Notes: generated by a model not told the origin, from the letters alone. A DNA stretch of 52,271 nt from Hydrogenophaga palleronii NBRC 102513 (GCF_001571225.1 NZ_BCTJ01000028.1:1-52271), one strand, 5' to 3'; counted from the stretch's first letter, positions 31,335 through 40,726 are shown. Made by a program: numbers and translations.

Positions 31335-34300
31335 ATGAGCCCACCCTCGCCCGACACCATCGCACCACCCCCTTCCCGCCTGGGCCGCGCCGTGCGCTGG
31401 GTCTTCGGTGGCCTCGCCACGCTGGTCGTGGTGGTGCTGCTGGGCATCGGCCTCTGGGCCTCGTGGTCCGGCTCGCTGGCGCAGGCCATCGGCTGGGGCC
31501 AGGCCTTCATGGCGAAACAAGGCCCCGAAGCCGGCACGCTGAAGGTGGACGGCGTGCAGGGCAGCCTGCTGCGCGGCGGCCAGATCGCGCGCCTGCAGTG
31601 GCAGCGCGACGGCCTGGACGTGGTGGCCACCGACACCCGCATCGGCCTGAGCAGCTGGTTCTGGGTCGATGCCCTGCTGCTGCGCGGCGTGCGCCTGAAG
31701 CAGCTGGACATCGCGCGGTTGGAAATCGACGACAAACGCCCGCCGCAGCCTTCGGCACCGCCCGAACCGCTGCAACCCATCACCCTGCCCTTGCCGGTCA
31801 CCCTGCCCTGGTCCATCGGCGAACTGGTGCTGGCCGGTGAACGCCCGCTCACGCTCAGCGACATGAAGGGCCAGTACCGCTACCGCGCGGCCGACAGCGC
31901 CTGGCACCTGGGCGTGGCCGACGCCCACCAGTTCGACCTCGACAACCTCGACGTGGAAGGTGGCCGCTACAAGGCCCAGGTGGTGCTGGGTGCCCAGGCA
32001 CCGATGCCGCTGCGCGTGGAGGCCAGCGGCCGGGTGCAGACCACCGTGCCCGGCAGCGAACAGGCCCTGACGCTGCAGGCCATCGCCAGGATCACCGGCA
32101 CCCTCGCCACCACCGACGCCGCGCTGGACGCCACCGCCAGCGTGAACGCCGCCGAAGGCAGCGCCGCACCGGCCGACGCCCCCACGCTCGACGCCAGCGC
32201 GCGCCTGCGCCCCTGGTGGCCGCAGCCGGTGGAAACCGCCGACGCCACCATGGCCCGCATCAACCTCGCCGCCTTCTGGCCACAGGCGCCGCAAACCTTG
32301 CTCAGCGGCACGCTCAAGGCCCGGCCCGAGGGCGAAGCCTGGCGCGCACAACTCGACCTGCGCAACCAGGGCAGCGGACCGGCCGACCAGCAGCGCCTGC
32401 CGCTGGACCGGCTGCAGGCCGCGCTGGAGCAACGCGGCGCGCGCTGGTCTCTGGCGCAGCTCGACGCCCAGCTCGGCGGCGGCCGCCTGCAGGGCGAGGG
32501 CTACTGGCAGCCCGCCACCGGCGCGCAGGCCTCGCCGCTGGGCGAGTGGCAGGGCGACATCACCCTCAGCCGCATCAACCCGGCGCAACTCTGGAGCAGC
32601 ATCGCCCCCGCCGCGCTGGACGGTGCGCTGACCGCGCGCACGGTGGACGCCGACAGCGCCAACGCCTCCATTGATCTGACGGCACTCGTCAAACCCTCGG
32701 GCACACAACCGCGTGGTGGTGCGCTCGACGCCCTGCGCCTGCGTGACCTCGACATCAAGGGCCGCTGGCGCCCTCGCGCCGACAACGCCGCCGAAGGCGT
32801 GCTGGAGCTGCGCGAAGCGCGCCTGGGTGTGGCCGACGCCACGCTCGACGGCAAGGGCCTGCTCGACACCCGCGCGCTCAGCTTCGACGGCCAGGTGGCG
32901 CTGCAACTGCCCGGCGCACAGGCGCGCTGGAAAGGCCTGGTCGCACATGCCACGGGCAACGGCGATCTTGACCTGGCCCTGGACGACGCCAGCCGCGTGC
33001 TGGCCTGGGTGCGCAGCCTGCAGACCCTGCCCTTCGTGGGCCCGCAGATCCGCACCGCGCTCGACGGCCAGCCCGGCCTGCAGGCCGAAGGCAACGCGCG
33101 CCTCAAGGCCGGCTGGCAAGGTGGCCTGGGCGCGCTCGGTTACCCGGCACCCGCGGGCAGCGCCACCACCGCCGCACCGCCGCGCCTGGACGTGGCGCTG
33201 GACGCGCCGCGCCTGCGCATCACGCGCGACGTCGCCACCGAAGACCCGGCGCAAGCCGGCACCACGCAGAACATCCTGCTCAGCGCACTCAAGCTGCAGG
33301 CCAGCGGACCACCCGAGCGCCTGGCGCTCAGCCTGGCCGGCCAGGTGGAGCAGGCCCCGTGGCGCGCTGCGCTCGACACCGCCGGCCAGCTGCAACTGGG
33401 CACGGCACGCCAGCCCGACATCGACACCGGCCGCCTCGAACTCAGCCGCCTGAAACTGCAAGCCACCGACAGCGCCCGGCCCGACCGCACCGTGGAATGG
33501 ACGCTGGAGAGCGCGGCCGCGCTGGGCGTGCAATGGCAGGGCGCGCGCGGCACTGCGCTGCAACTGCAGGTTGACCCCGGCCAGCTGCGCCTGCAACCGG
33601 TGTTCCGCCGCCGCGCCGCGCCGGCAGCCGAAGCGGCATCCGCCGCCGTGGTGTCCGCCGCCACCGTGGCGGCGGCAGCGGCCACACCCACCGTCACCAC
33701 GCCCATGACCCTGGCCTGGGACCACATCCGCTGGAAAGCCGGCGCGCTCGACACGCGCGGCCAGCTCAGCAGCCTGCCGCTGTCGTGGGTGGATGCGCTC
33801 GCCACCGCCGAAGGCGCGCGCCATGGCCCGCTGGCCGAAGCCGGCCTGGGTGGCGACGTGGTGTTCGACGGCGCCTGGGACGTGTCGCTGCCGGCCGACG
33901 CCAGCGCGCCACCCCGCGTCAGCGCCCAACTGCAGCGGCGCAGCGGCGACTTCTCGGTGCAGACCGACGGCGCCTTCGACGAAAACAGCCGCACCACCCA
34001 GCGTGTGCAGACCGGCATCCGCGCCGCGCAGCTCAACCTGGAAACCCAGGGCCACAACCTGCTGGCGCGCCTGCGCTGGGACAGCGAGCGCCTGGGCCAG
34101 GCCAGCGCCGACGTGAGCACCACGCTCAGCCCGCCCAACACCGAACAGGCCGCCTGGCACTGGCCGGAGCAGGCGCCGCTGCGTGGCAGCCTCAAGGCCA
34201 GCCTGCCGCAGATGGGCGTGTGGTCGGCGCTGGCGCCACCGGGCTGGCGCGTGCGCGGCTCGCTCGCCGCCGACCTCACCCTGGCCGGCACACGCACCCA

Positions 34301-35498
34301 GCCCCTGCTCAACGGCTCGCTCAACGCCGACGACCTGGCGCTGCGCTCGCTCATCAACGGCATCTCGTTCTCGCGCGGGCAGTTGCGTGCCACGCTGGCG
34401 GGCGAGCGCATCACCATCGAGCGCTTCTACCTGCAGGGCCGCGGCGGTGCGGACAACGGCGGCACGCTGCTGGCCACCGGCAGCACCGAGTGGCGCAACG
34501 TCACGGTGGACGGCACACAGCGCCGCCAACCCTATGTGAGCCTGCAGGCCACGGCGAGCAAGCTGCGCGTGTCCAACCGCGCCGACCGCCAGCTCACGCT
34601 GTCCGGCCAGTTGCAGGCCGAACTCGCCGGCGCCGCCTTGCAACTGCGCGGCAAGCTCGGCGTGGATGAAGCCCTGTTCGTATTGCCCGACGAGTCCACC
34701 CCCAGCCTGTCGCCCGACGTGGTGGTGCGTGGCACCGAGCGGCCACTGGAAGACCCGAACGCGTTCCGCGTGCAACCCGACGTGCTGGTGGACCTGGACC
34801 TGGGCAACAACACCGAAGTGCGGGGCCACGGCCTGCAGACGCGCCTGACCGGCCAGCTCAACGTGCGCAGCACGCCCGCCTCACCGACACCACGCGTGAT
34901 CGGCGAGGTGCGCACGGTGCGCGGCACCTACCGCGCCTACGGCCAGCGGCTGGACATCGAGACCGGCCTGGTGCGCTTCAACGGCCCGTACGACAACCCC
35001 ACGCTGGACATCTCCGCCGTGCGCCCCAACACCTCGCAACGCGTGGGCGTGCTCATCAGCGGCTCGGCGCAGGCGCCGCGCGTGCGCCTGTTCTCCGACC
35101 CCGAACTGCCCGACAGCGAAAAGCTCGCCTGGCTGGTGCTCGGCCGCCCGGCCAGCGGCGCCGGTGCCGAGGCCGCGGTGCTGCAACAGGCCGCGCTTGC
35201 GCTGCTGGCCTCGCGCGGCAACGGCGCCGGCATGGACGGCGGCCTGGCCAGCGCCTTCGGGCTCGATGAACTGTCGTTCGCGGGTGGCGCCACCAACGCC
35301 GACGGCAGCACCACCTCGGCCGCGCTCACGCTGGGCAAGCGCCTGTCCAACAAGCTCTACCTGACCTACGAGGCCAGCCTCGCGGGCGCCATGGGCACGG
35401 TGTCGATCTTCTACGACCTGTCGCGCCGGGTGACGGTGCGGGCGCGGGCGGGTGAAGAGAATGCGATTGATCTGATCTTCACCACTTCATTTGACTGA
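31335..35498 (+). CDS. tamB: Translocation and assembly module TamB
   Basis: 1387 aa. One N-terminal membrane helix (about residues 18-42) anchors a very long periplasmic beta-helical region rich in LxLxGxL-type repeats (GELVLAGERPLTLSDMKGQ). The C-terminal DUF490/TamB domain ends LYLTYEASLAGAMGTVSIFY and NAIDLIFTTSFD. It forms a hydrophobic groove across the periplasm that moves phospholipids or assists barrel folding with TamA. It starts 7 bp after tamA, and the junction ACCGCCGCATGA is identical to the one in front of tamA. No terminator was found before the intergenic repeat; the bidirectional terminator at 35647-35683 follows. Confidence 0.95.
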   Translation: MSPPSPDTIAPPPSRLGRAVRWVFGGLATLVVVVLLGIGLWASWSGSLAQAIGWGQAFMAKQGPEAGTLKVDGVQGSLLRGGQIARLQWQRDGLDVVATDTRIGLSSWFWVDALLLRGVRLKQLDIARLEIDDKRPPQPSAPPEPLQPITLPLPVTLPWSIGELVLAGERPLTLSDMKGQYRYRAADSAWHLGVADAHQFDLDNLDVEGGRYKAQVVLGAQAPMPLRVEASGRVQTTVPGSEQALTLQAIARITGTLATTDAALDATASVNAAEGSAAPADAPTLDASARLRPWWPQPVETADATMARINLAAFWPQAPQTLLSGTLKARPEGEAWRAQLDLRNQGSGPADQQRLPLDRLQAALEQRGARWSLAQLDAQLGGGRLQGEGYWQPATGAQASPLGEWQGDITLSRINPAQLWSSIAPAALDGALTARTVDADSANASIDLTALVKPSGTQPRGGALDALRLRDLDIKGRWRPRADNAAEGVLELREARLGVADATLDGKGLLDTRALSFDGQVALQLPGAQARWKGLVAHATGNGDLDLALDDASRVLAWVRSLQTLPFVGPQIRTALDGQPGLQAEGNARLKAGWQGGLGALGYPAPAGSATTAAPPRLDVALDAPRLRITRDVATEDPAQAGTTQNILLSALKLQASGPPERLALSLAGQVEQAPWRAALDTAGQLQLGTARQPDIDTGRLELSRLKLQATDSARPDRTVEWTLESAAALGVQWQGARGTALQLQVDPGQLRLQPVFRRRAAPAAEAASAAVVSAATVAAAAATPTVTTPMTLAWDHIRWKAGALDTRGQLSSLPLSWVDALATAEGARHGPLAEAGLGGDVVFDGAWDVSLPADASAPPRVSAQLQRRSGDFSVQTDGAFDENSRTTQRVQTGIRAAQLNLETQGHNLLARLRWDSERLGQASADVSTTLSPPNTEQAAWHWPEQAPLRGSLKASLPQMGVWSALAPPGWRVRGSLAADLTLAGTRTQPLLNGSLNADDLALRSLINGISFSRGQLRATLAGERITIERFYLQGRGGADNGGTLLATGSTEWRNVTVDGTQRRQPYVSLQATASKLRVSNRADRQLTLSGQLQAELAGAALQLRGKLGVDEALFVLPDESTPSLSPDVVVRGTERPLEDPNAFRVQPDVLVDLDLGNNTEVRGHGLQTRLTGQLNVRSTPASPTPRVIGEVRTVRGTYRAYGQRLDIETGLVRFNGPYDNPTLDISAVRPNTSQRVGVLISGSAQAPRVRLFSDPELPDSEKLAWLVLGRPASGAGAEAAVLQQAALALLASRGNGAGMDGGLASAFGLDELSFAGGATNADGSTTSAALTLGKRLSNKLYLTYEASLAGAMGTVSIFYDLSRRVTVRARAGEENAIDLIFTTSFD

Positions 35499-35535
35499 CC
35501 CCCGCGCCGCGCCGTCGGCGCGTCACCCCCTTTCA

Positions 35536-35583
35536 GGGGGCAACACCTGCGGCCCGGCAAAGCCGGTTCCGCGGTGTTTCTGG
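35536..35583 (+). repeat. Dispersed intergenic palindromic repeat, copy C
   Basis: Complete 48-bp copy in the tamB-azoR gap. Nested arms are AACACC/GGTGTT (35542-35547, 35573-35578), GCGG/CCGC and CCGGC-AAA-GCCGG, so it can form a stable hairpin. Just upstream, 35526-35540 is a CCCCC-TTTCA-GGGGG hairpin that may be part of the element. It aligns with copy B at 40 of 48 columns. Confidence 0.7.
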
Positions 35584-35646
35584 ATCGGACACTTCGCGCC
35601 GGACACCTTGCGGGCCGCTTCATCCGCAAGGTGGCATCCCACATGA

Positions 35647-35683
35647 AAAAACCGCAGCCCGGTTTGCCGGTGCTGCGGTTTTT
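35647..35683. terminator. Bidirectional terminator between tamB and azoR
   Basis: AAAAACCGCAG (35647-35657) pairs with CTGCGGTTTTT (35673-35683) around an inner CCGG hairpin. The A and T tails make it work on both strands, as required by the convergent genes. Confidence 0.9.
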
Positions 35684-35711
35684 CGTTCATCCGGCGCCTG
35701 CCGGAGCGGCC

Positions 35712-36356
35712 TCAGGCGGCCTGGGCGACGGCTGGCTGGTTGGCCGGCTTGTCGGTGTGGGCGCGGATCTGGGTCTCGGCCGTGGCCAGGCCCTGGGCCT
35801 TGGCGTCCGGGCCCATGGCCAGGCCTTCGGCGTACACGAAGCGCACGTCGGTGATGCCGAAGAAACCGAAGATGGTCTGCAGGTAGCTTTCCTGGTGTTC
35901 CGCGGCACGGCCGCCTTCGCTGGTGGAGTAGATGCCGCCGCGGCTGAGCACCACGATCACGGTCTTGCCACCGGCCAGGCCTTGAGGGCCCTTGTCGGTG
36001 TAGGTGAAGGTGCGGCCGGCCTGCGCCACGCGGTCGATCCAGGCCTTGAGCTGGGTCGGGATGGTGAAGTTGTAGAGCGGCGCACCGATCACCACCACGT
36101 CGGCGGCGAGGAACTGGCTCACCAGCGCTTCGGACAGGGCGTTTTCCTGCCGTTGCAGTTCGGTGGCAGCGGCCTGGCCGGTGCGAAAGCCCAACGCGTC
36201 GGCGCCCAGGTGGGGCGGCGCGTCCTTGGCCAGATCCAGTTGCTGCACTTGCGTGCCGGGGTGGGCAGCCACCCAGGCCGCCACGGTGCTGGCGGTGAGT
36301 TGACGGGACACCGACTGGTCGCCGGTGATCGCGGAATCGATGTGAAGCAGTTGCAT
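35712..36356 (-). CDS. azoR: FMN-dependent NADH-azoreductase (AzoR family)
   Basis: 214 aa, flavodoxin-like. It has the N-terminal phosphate site region ([21 protein letters not shown]), the second FMN loop [23 protein letters not shown], and the third [11 protein letters not shown] segment. It reduces quinones and azo compounds with two electrons and protects against thiol and quinone stress. GGAG 6 nt upstream supports the ATG at 36356. It is divergent from a LysR regulator across 132 bp holding two palindromes, the common arrangement for LysR-controlled azoreductases. Confidence 0.93.
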   Translation of the reverse strand: MQLLHIDSAITGDQSVSRQLTASTVAAWVAAHPGTQVQQLDLAKDAPPHLGADALGFRTGQAAATELQRQENALSEALVSQFLAADVVVIGAPLYNFTIPTQLKAWIDRVAQAGRTFTYTDKGPQGLAGGKTVIVVLSRGGIYSTSEGGRAAEHQESYLQTIFGFFGITDVRFVYAEGLAMGPDAKAQGLATAETQIRAHTDKPANQPAVAQAA

Positions 36357-36452
36357 GGAGATCTCCAGAAAGAAGGAAAGCCACGCGTCGTGGCCCGTGG
36401 ATAGATTTTAATTTCGAGTCGAAACCACGATAAGTTGGCAAAATTGCGACTC

Positions 36453-36474
36453 ATCGTTCCAAACTCAGAACGAT
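36453..36474. promoter_or_regulatory. Inverted repeat in the azoR/LysR divergent promoter
   Basis: ATCGTT-N10-AACGAT, 22 bp, in the position expected for a LysR recognition site. A second small palindrome, TTTCG-AGT-CGAAA (36412-36424), lies nearer azoR. These are the candidate operator pair. Confidence 0.5.
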
Positions 36475-36488
36475 CTTTGGAGCCCGCC

Positions 36489-37448
36489 ATGCAAGACCTG
36501 AACGACATGCTGCTGTTTGCCGAGGTGGTGGAACGCGGCGGTTTCGCCGCCGCCGGACGCGCGCTGGGCCTGCCCAAATCCCGCCTGTCGCGCCGCGTGG
36601 CCGGGCTGGAGGCGCAGCTCGGCGTGCGCCTGCTGCAGCGCACCACCCGCAAGCTCTCGCTCACCGACGTGGGCGAAACCTACTTGCGCCACTGCCAGGC
36701 GCTGCGCGAGTCCGCCCAGGCCGCCGCCGACGCCGTGGCCAACGCCCAGACCGAGCCGCGCGGCACGGTTCGCGTGGTCTGCCCGGTCACGCTGGTGCAG
36801 ACCGTGCTCGGCGGCGCGATGCCGATCTACCTGGCGCGGCATCCGCTCGTGCGGGTGGAGATGGAGGTGAACAACCGCGTGGTCGATCTGGTGAAGGAAG
36901 GCGTGGACGTGGCGCTGCGCGTGCGCCAGACACTGGAGGAAAGCGGCAGCCTGGTGATCAAGCGGCTGGACGACGCGCGCTCGCTGCTGGTGGCCAGCCC
37001 CGCACTGCTGGCGCGCCAGGGCACGCCGACCACGCTCGCCGAGGCGGGCCGGCTCGACAGCATCGCCATGTCCGCCACCGACGGCACCGCCCGCATCCGC
37101 CTCATCAGCCCGGAAGGCCGCGAGGCCGTGCTGGAGTACCGGCCACGCTACGTGGCCGACGACCTGCTCACCCTCAAGATGGCGGTGCTCGCCGACACCG
37201 GCATGTGCTGGCTGCCCGACTACATGTGCGAAGAAGAACTGCGCAGCGGCCAGCTGGTGCGCCTGCTGCCCGAATGGAGCACGCCGGTGGGCGTGGTGCA
37301 CGCGGTGTTCCCGTCGCGCCGCGGCATGTCACCCGCGGTGCGCAGCTTCCTCGACTTCCTGGGCGAATACATGCCGGTGGGTGGCAAGCTGAACGAGCGC
37401 CCGGCGCGCACCGCGGTGCCAGCGGCTTCGCAAGCGCCCACCAATTGA
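36489..37448 (+). CDS. LysR family regulator, probably of azoR
   Basis: 319 aa from the ATG at 36489, with GGAG 6 nt upstream. The N-terminal winged helix is MLLFAEVVERGGFAAAGRALG followed by PKSRLSRRVAGLEAQLGVRL. The effector domain runs from about residue 88 (GTVRVVCPVTLVQTV). It closely follows the CrgA/AaeR-like group that senses small aromatic or quinone-like molecules. Divergent placement and the shared inverted repeats indicate that it controls azoR. It is convergent with the acyltransferase, with only 4 bp between stops. Confidence 0.92.
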   Translation: MQDLNDMLLFAEVVERGGFAAAGRALGLPKSRLSRRVAGLEAQLGVRLLQRTTRKLSLTDVGETYLRHCQALRESAQAAADAVANAQTEPRGTVRVVCPVTLVQTVLGGAMPIYLARHPLVRVEMEVNNRVVDLVKEGVDVALRVRQTLEESGSLVIKRLDDARSLLVASPALLARQGTPTTLAEAGRLDSIAMSATDGTARIRLISPEGREAVLEYRPRYVADDLLTLKMAVLADTGMCWLPDYMCEEELRSGQLVRLLPEWSTPVGVVHAVFPSRRGMSPAVRSFLDFLGEYMPVGGKLNERPARTAVPAASQAPTN

Positions 37449-37452
37449 CGAT

Positions 37453-39432
37453 TCAAGGGTGCAAAACACCGGCTGCGAGCAAGCGCCCGCTCAGGTACCT
37501 CGCACCTTCAACGGTGAAATGACCGTGATCCCATGACACCAACCCATGTGGTGATCCCGGAACGCTGACCATGCAGCCATCCGCAGAGCACAGCGTCTGC
37601 AAGGTGGAGAAGTACGTGACGCGCTCCGACCCCAACAAGGTTGCCATCTGCTTGTCCACTGCAAAAGGTTCCGGCAGGAGCCCGAACGACATTCTCTCCG
37701 GCACGACATCCGACCGCTGCCCTTGCTGCCAGTGCTCAAACGCCAGCTTGGGAAGGTCCGCCTTCCAACTCGGCGCCGGACCTATCACCAACACAGTCCC
37801 GACACCGGCCTCCTTGAGTGCCCGGACCGCTTTGACCAACCCCTGGCCAACTTCCGCCCGGTCGTTCCAATCGGTGCCGTAGTAGTTCCAGGCACCGAAC
37901 AGCACCACCGTTTGGGGCGGATTTTTCGCCAGCACGCCCAACACGTGTTCGTTGCCACGCTGGCAGACCTCCGTACCGAAGCCGAGAATGGGCGGGCAGG
38001 AGTTGCGGGTGAACTGTCCCACACCGGTCACTTGGGCCACTTCCTTGCGCACGCCCGCATAAAGCCGTGCCGCGTACGAATCGCCCCACAAGACGAGGGA
38101 TGGCGCACGCTGCCCATCTCCCGCGCCGAAACACTCTGGCGCGAAACCGTCTGCCGCGATGCCGTCGTACAACCAGCAGGCGCCCACCCTGCCGTCCAGC
38201 CCCGCTTCGTACTTGAAGCCAACCAGATGCTGGGCCGCAGGAGGAAGTCTGGAAAGAAAGCCTGCGTTCAGGAAGGTCGAAAAACCCATTGCGCCCGCGC
38301 AGCCGACAACCGCCATCAGCCCGGCGACCTTCTTGTTGCTGCGAAGGCCAAACCGCAGCGGCCGCTCGACCAGGCGATAGGTCAACGCAGCCAAAACAAA
38401 AGCCAGCGCAACTGCCAAGACACGCATGCCGGTGGACAGTCCATACAGATTCAGGATTCTGGCGAACGAAAGAATGGGCCAATGCCAGAGATAGAGGGGG
38501 TAGCTGATCAACCCAACACCCACCATCCATCGATTCGCCAGAATCCTGCGGTTCATCCATGCATGGGGCCCTGCGGCAATGATGAAACACGCCCCCAGCA
38601 CCGGCGCAAGTGCGCGCCAGCCGGGAAACGCCGCAGACTTTTCCATCATGGCAACCGGCACAAGAATCAGAAGCGCGCCCGCGAAACCCAGAAGGTTCAC
38701 GAACCCGGCACGCAAGTTGTTGCCTTGAGTGTCCCCGTCCACCGCGGACGGCCACCACCGCAGCCATCGCCCGCTCAACTCAAGATAAGCCAGTGCGGCC
38801 CCTGCCAGCAATTCCCAAACCCTGGTGTGGGGGGAGAAGAAAGCCAGTGGCGCGTCGGTGCGAATGGTCAACACATTCGCGACAAAGGAGCCCAATCCCA
38901 AGACGGCAACCACGGCCAGGAGATTCAAACGGAGTCGCCATGCCCCCCAGATCAACAGCGGATAGACGAGATAGAACTGCTCTTCAATGGCCAGTGACCA
39001 CAGATGCAACAACGGCTTGAGCTCTGAGGCCACATCAAAGTAGCCATCCTCTTGCAGCAACACCAGGTTCTGAACGAATGCCGCACTTGCGGCTGCGTGC
39101 TTGCCAAGTTGCTCAAACTCCAACGGCAGGAGTGCAATCCAGCCGACCACCAGGGAGGTCAGCAACACCAACGCCAGTGCCGGGAAAATCCGCCGGATGC
39201 GATTGGCATAGAAGCGCCGGAAGCTGAACGTTCCATGCGCCAGCTCGCTGAAAACGATGCGCGAGATCAAGTACCCGGAGATGACGAAGAACACATCGAC
39301 GCCAACGAATCCGCCCACCAGCGTGCCTGGAAAGGCATGAAACCACACGACAGCAAGCACAGCGACAGCGCGCAAACCGTCAACATCCGGTCGGTAGTAC
39401 AAGCTCTGGCGGTTGTGGTGCGGCAATGTCAT
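37453..39432 (-). CDS. OafA/YrhL-type acyltransferase with C-terminal SGNH domain
   Basis: 659 aa from the ATG at 39432. The N-terminal acyltransferase-3 domain has ten or so helices and the motif RPDVDGLRAVAVLAVVWFHAF. The C-terminal SGNH hydrolase-like domain shows block I WGDSYAARLY and block V SWDHGHFTVEGARYL. Such proteins O-acetylate lipopolysaccharide O-antigen, peptidoglycan or capsule. The start is uncertain (no clear Shine-Dalgarno; ATGs at 39507 and 39534 are also in frame). Spot counts at 38401-38520 give about 55% G+C, well below the neighbours, and codon use is less GC-biased, suggesting transfer. Confidence 0.9.
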   Translation of the reverse strand: MTLPHHNRQSLYYRPDVDGLRAVAVLAVVWFHAFPGTLVGGFVGVDVFFVISGYLISRIVFSELAHGTFSFRRFYANRIRRIFPALALVLLTSLVVGWIALLPLEFEQLGKHAAASAAFVQNLVLLQEDGYFDVASELKPLLHLWSLAIEEQFYLVYPLLIWGAWRLRLNLLAVVAVLGLGSFVANVLTIRTDAPLAFFSPHTRVWELLAGAALAYLELSGRWLRWWPSAVDGDTQGNNLRAGFVNLLGFAGALLILVPVAMMEKSAAFPGWRALAPVLGACFIIAAGPHAWMNRRILANRWMVGVGLISYPLYLWHWPILSFARILNLYGLSTGMRVLAVALAFVLAALTYRLVERPLRFGLRSNKKVAGLMAVVGCAGAMGFSTFLNAGFLSRLPPAAQHLVGFKYEAGLDGRVGACWLYDGIAADGFAPECFGAGDGQRAPSLVLWGDSYAARLYAGVRKEVAQVTGVGQFTRNSCPPILGFGTEVCQRGNEHVLGVLAKNPPQTVVLFGAWNYYGTDWNDRAEVGQGLVKAVRALKEAGVGTVLVIGPAPSWKADLPKLAFEHWQQGQRSDVVPERMSFGLLPEPFAVDKQMATLLGSERVTYFSTLQTLCSADGCMVSVPGSPHGLVSWDHGHFTVEGARYLSGRLLAAGVLHP

Positions 39433-39606
39433 TGGTATTGGGACCGACAAACGCCCGGCTGGCGCGGGCCGGATGGCAGTGGAGTTTCGATCTGCGCCCG
39501 CGAACATATCATCCCGCAGCGGCCGCCAGGCCATCCGAGTCCAAACGCGTTGATGAAGTGCACAAGGCGCGAGGCGACAGCAGGCGGACAGTGCTCAACC
39601 GGCCCG

Positions 39607-39612
39607 TACAAT
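39607..39612 (+). promoter_or_regulatory. -10 element of tRNA-Arg
   Basis: TACAAT, 14 nt before the tRNA 5' end, flanked by CCCG and CGGG arms. The -35 is weak. Confidence 0.6.
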
Positions 39613-39626
39613 GCGGGCTCGCTGCC

Positions 39627-39701
39627 GCGGCCATAGTTCAATGGATAGAACGGGCCCCTCCTAAGGGCCAGATAGGGGTTCGATTCCCTTTGGCCGCACC
39701 A
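39627..39701 (+). tRNA. tRNA-Arg (anticodon CCT)
   Basis: A full cloverleaf can be folded: 7-bp acceptor (GCGGCCA with TGGCCGC), 4-bp D stem (GTTC/GAAC), anticodon stem GGCCC/GGGCC with loop CTCCTAA (anticodon CCT, reads AGG), a 4-nt variable loop, and T arm AGGGG-TTCGATT-CCCTT. The 3' CCA is encoded (39699-39701). AGG is a rare codon in such a GC-rich genome, so this is probably a low-abundance tRNA. Confidence 0.95.
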
Positions 39702-39735
39702 TCTTGAAAGCCCGCCATCAGCACGGTGGCCTGGC

Positions 39736-40647
39736 TCAACCCTTCAAGCCCGACCCGCGCGCCAGCTCGCGCTGGGCCTGCGTGCGAAACAGCGTGGGTT
39801 GGTGTCCGGTCTGCTTCTTGAACAGGCGGCCGAAGTAAGCCTCGTCGGCAAAGCCCAGTTCGGCGGCGATCTGCTTGATGCTCAGGGTCGAGTACACCAG
39901 CTGCCGCTGCGCCTCATGCACCACGCGGGCGTTGATCACATCCAGCGGTGACATGCCCAGCACATCGCGGCACAGGCGGCCCAGCTGGCCGGGTGTCACA
40001 CCGAGTTCGTCCGCGTAGTTCGCCACCGGCCAGCGCTGCTTGAAGCGCTCGTCCAGCAGCATGCGGAAGCGTTCGATCTGCGCCGCTTTGCGCGAGCGCT
40101 CGTGCTCGCGTTGGGAGCCGCCGTTTTCGCTGATGCGCGCCAGCTGCACCATCAGCGCCAGCAACAGCGGCATGCCCGAACCCGACTCGCCGGCGGTGTG
40201 CATCTTGGCCTCGCGCCCGATCGATGCGTACAGCGATGCCAGGGCCTCGGCGTGGCGGCTGCGGGGGTCGACTTCCAGCACGGCGGGCGTGCGGATGTAG
40301 CGCAGCAGCTCGGGTGCGGCCACGGCCGCGATGGACTCCAGCGGCGTCTGCGCGGCGGTGACCACCGGGCCGTCGGCATCGGGATGGAAGCTGAAGCCGT
40401 GCACCGACTGCGCCGGCGACAGCACCACGCAGGGCGGCCGCAGCACCCACCGCGCGCCGTCCATGACCGCGGTGCCACCGCCGTGGGTGAGGTACAGCAC
40501 CTGGATCAGGGCCTCGTGCACATGGGGCTCGATTTCCCAACCAAACAGGCTGGAGCGCTCCGGAATCACCTCGTGGTGCACCAGGCCCGCCCACGCCGGG
40601 GCCAGGCTGTCGGCGCCGTAGAGCTCGAAGCGGGGAATGGTTTTCAT
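39736..40647 (-). CDS. AraC-family regulator (PobR-like)
   Basis: 303 aa. The N-terminal cupin-like sensor (IPRFELYGADSLAPAW, EPHVHEALIQVLYLTHGGGT) strongly resembles the AraC-type PobR group, which senses hydroxylated aromatic acids. The C-terminal double helix-turn-helix lies at about 200-290 (LGVTPGQLGRLCRDVLGMSP and IKQIAAELGFADEAYFGRLFKKQTGHQP). It is divergent from the SDR-led operon across 137 bp with two ATTGTC repeats, so it probably activates that operon. The start lacks a Shine-Dalgarno. Confidence 0.92.
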   Translation of the reverse strand: MKTIPRFELYGADSLAPAWAGLVHHEVIPERSSLFGWEIEPHVHEALIQVLYLTHGGGTAVMDGARWVLRPPCVVLSPAQSVHGFSFHPDADGPVVTAAQTPLESIAAVAAPELLRYIRTPAVLEVDPRSRHAEALASLYASIGREAKMHTAGESGSGMPLLLALMVQLARISENGGSQREHERSRKAAQIERFRMLLDERFKQRWPVANYADELGVTPGQLGRLCRDVLGMSPLDVINARVVHEAQRQLVYSTLSIKQIAAELGFADEAYFGRLFKKQTGHQPTLFRTQAQRELARGSGLKG

Positions 40648-40699
40648 GGGCTGGCGGCGGCGCCGGTGTGTGTCGGATGGGCGGTCGAAGAATGCACGA

Positions 40700-40726
40700 A
40701 TTGTCCGGTTCTCTGCCGAGATTGTC
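40700..40726. promoter_or_regulatory. Putative AraC-type direct repeats upstream of the SDR operon
   Basis: ATTGTC at 40700-40705 and 40721-40726, start-to-start 21 bp (two helical turns), typical of AraC-family half-site spacing. A third weaker ATTGTT follows at 40728. A -10-like TATTGT (40727-40732) abuts the second repeat, the class II activator position. Confidence 0.5.

Noticed and set aside
22355..35000. Very long open frames on the strand opposite real genes (for example 22355-26287 plus and 31317-34829 minus)
   Set aside because: They are rich in His/Arg/Gln/Gly and cross several well-supported genes; this is the usual effect of high third-position GC. No family motif or ribosome site supports them.
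39627..39735. tRNA-Arg as an integration site for a genomic island
   Set aside because: The lower-GC gene lies on the 5' side of the tRNA, no integrase is present, and no duplicated tRNA 3' end was seen in the window.
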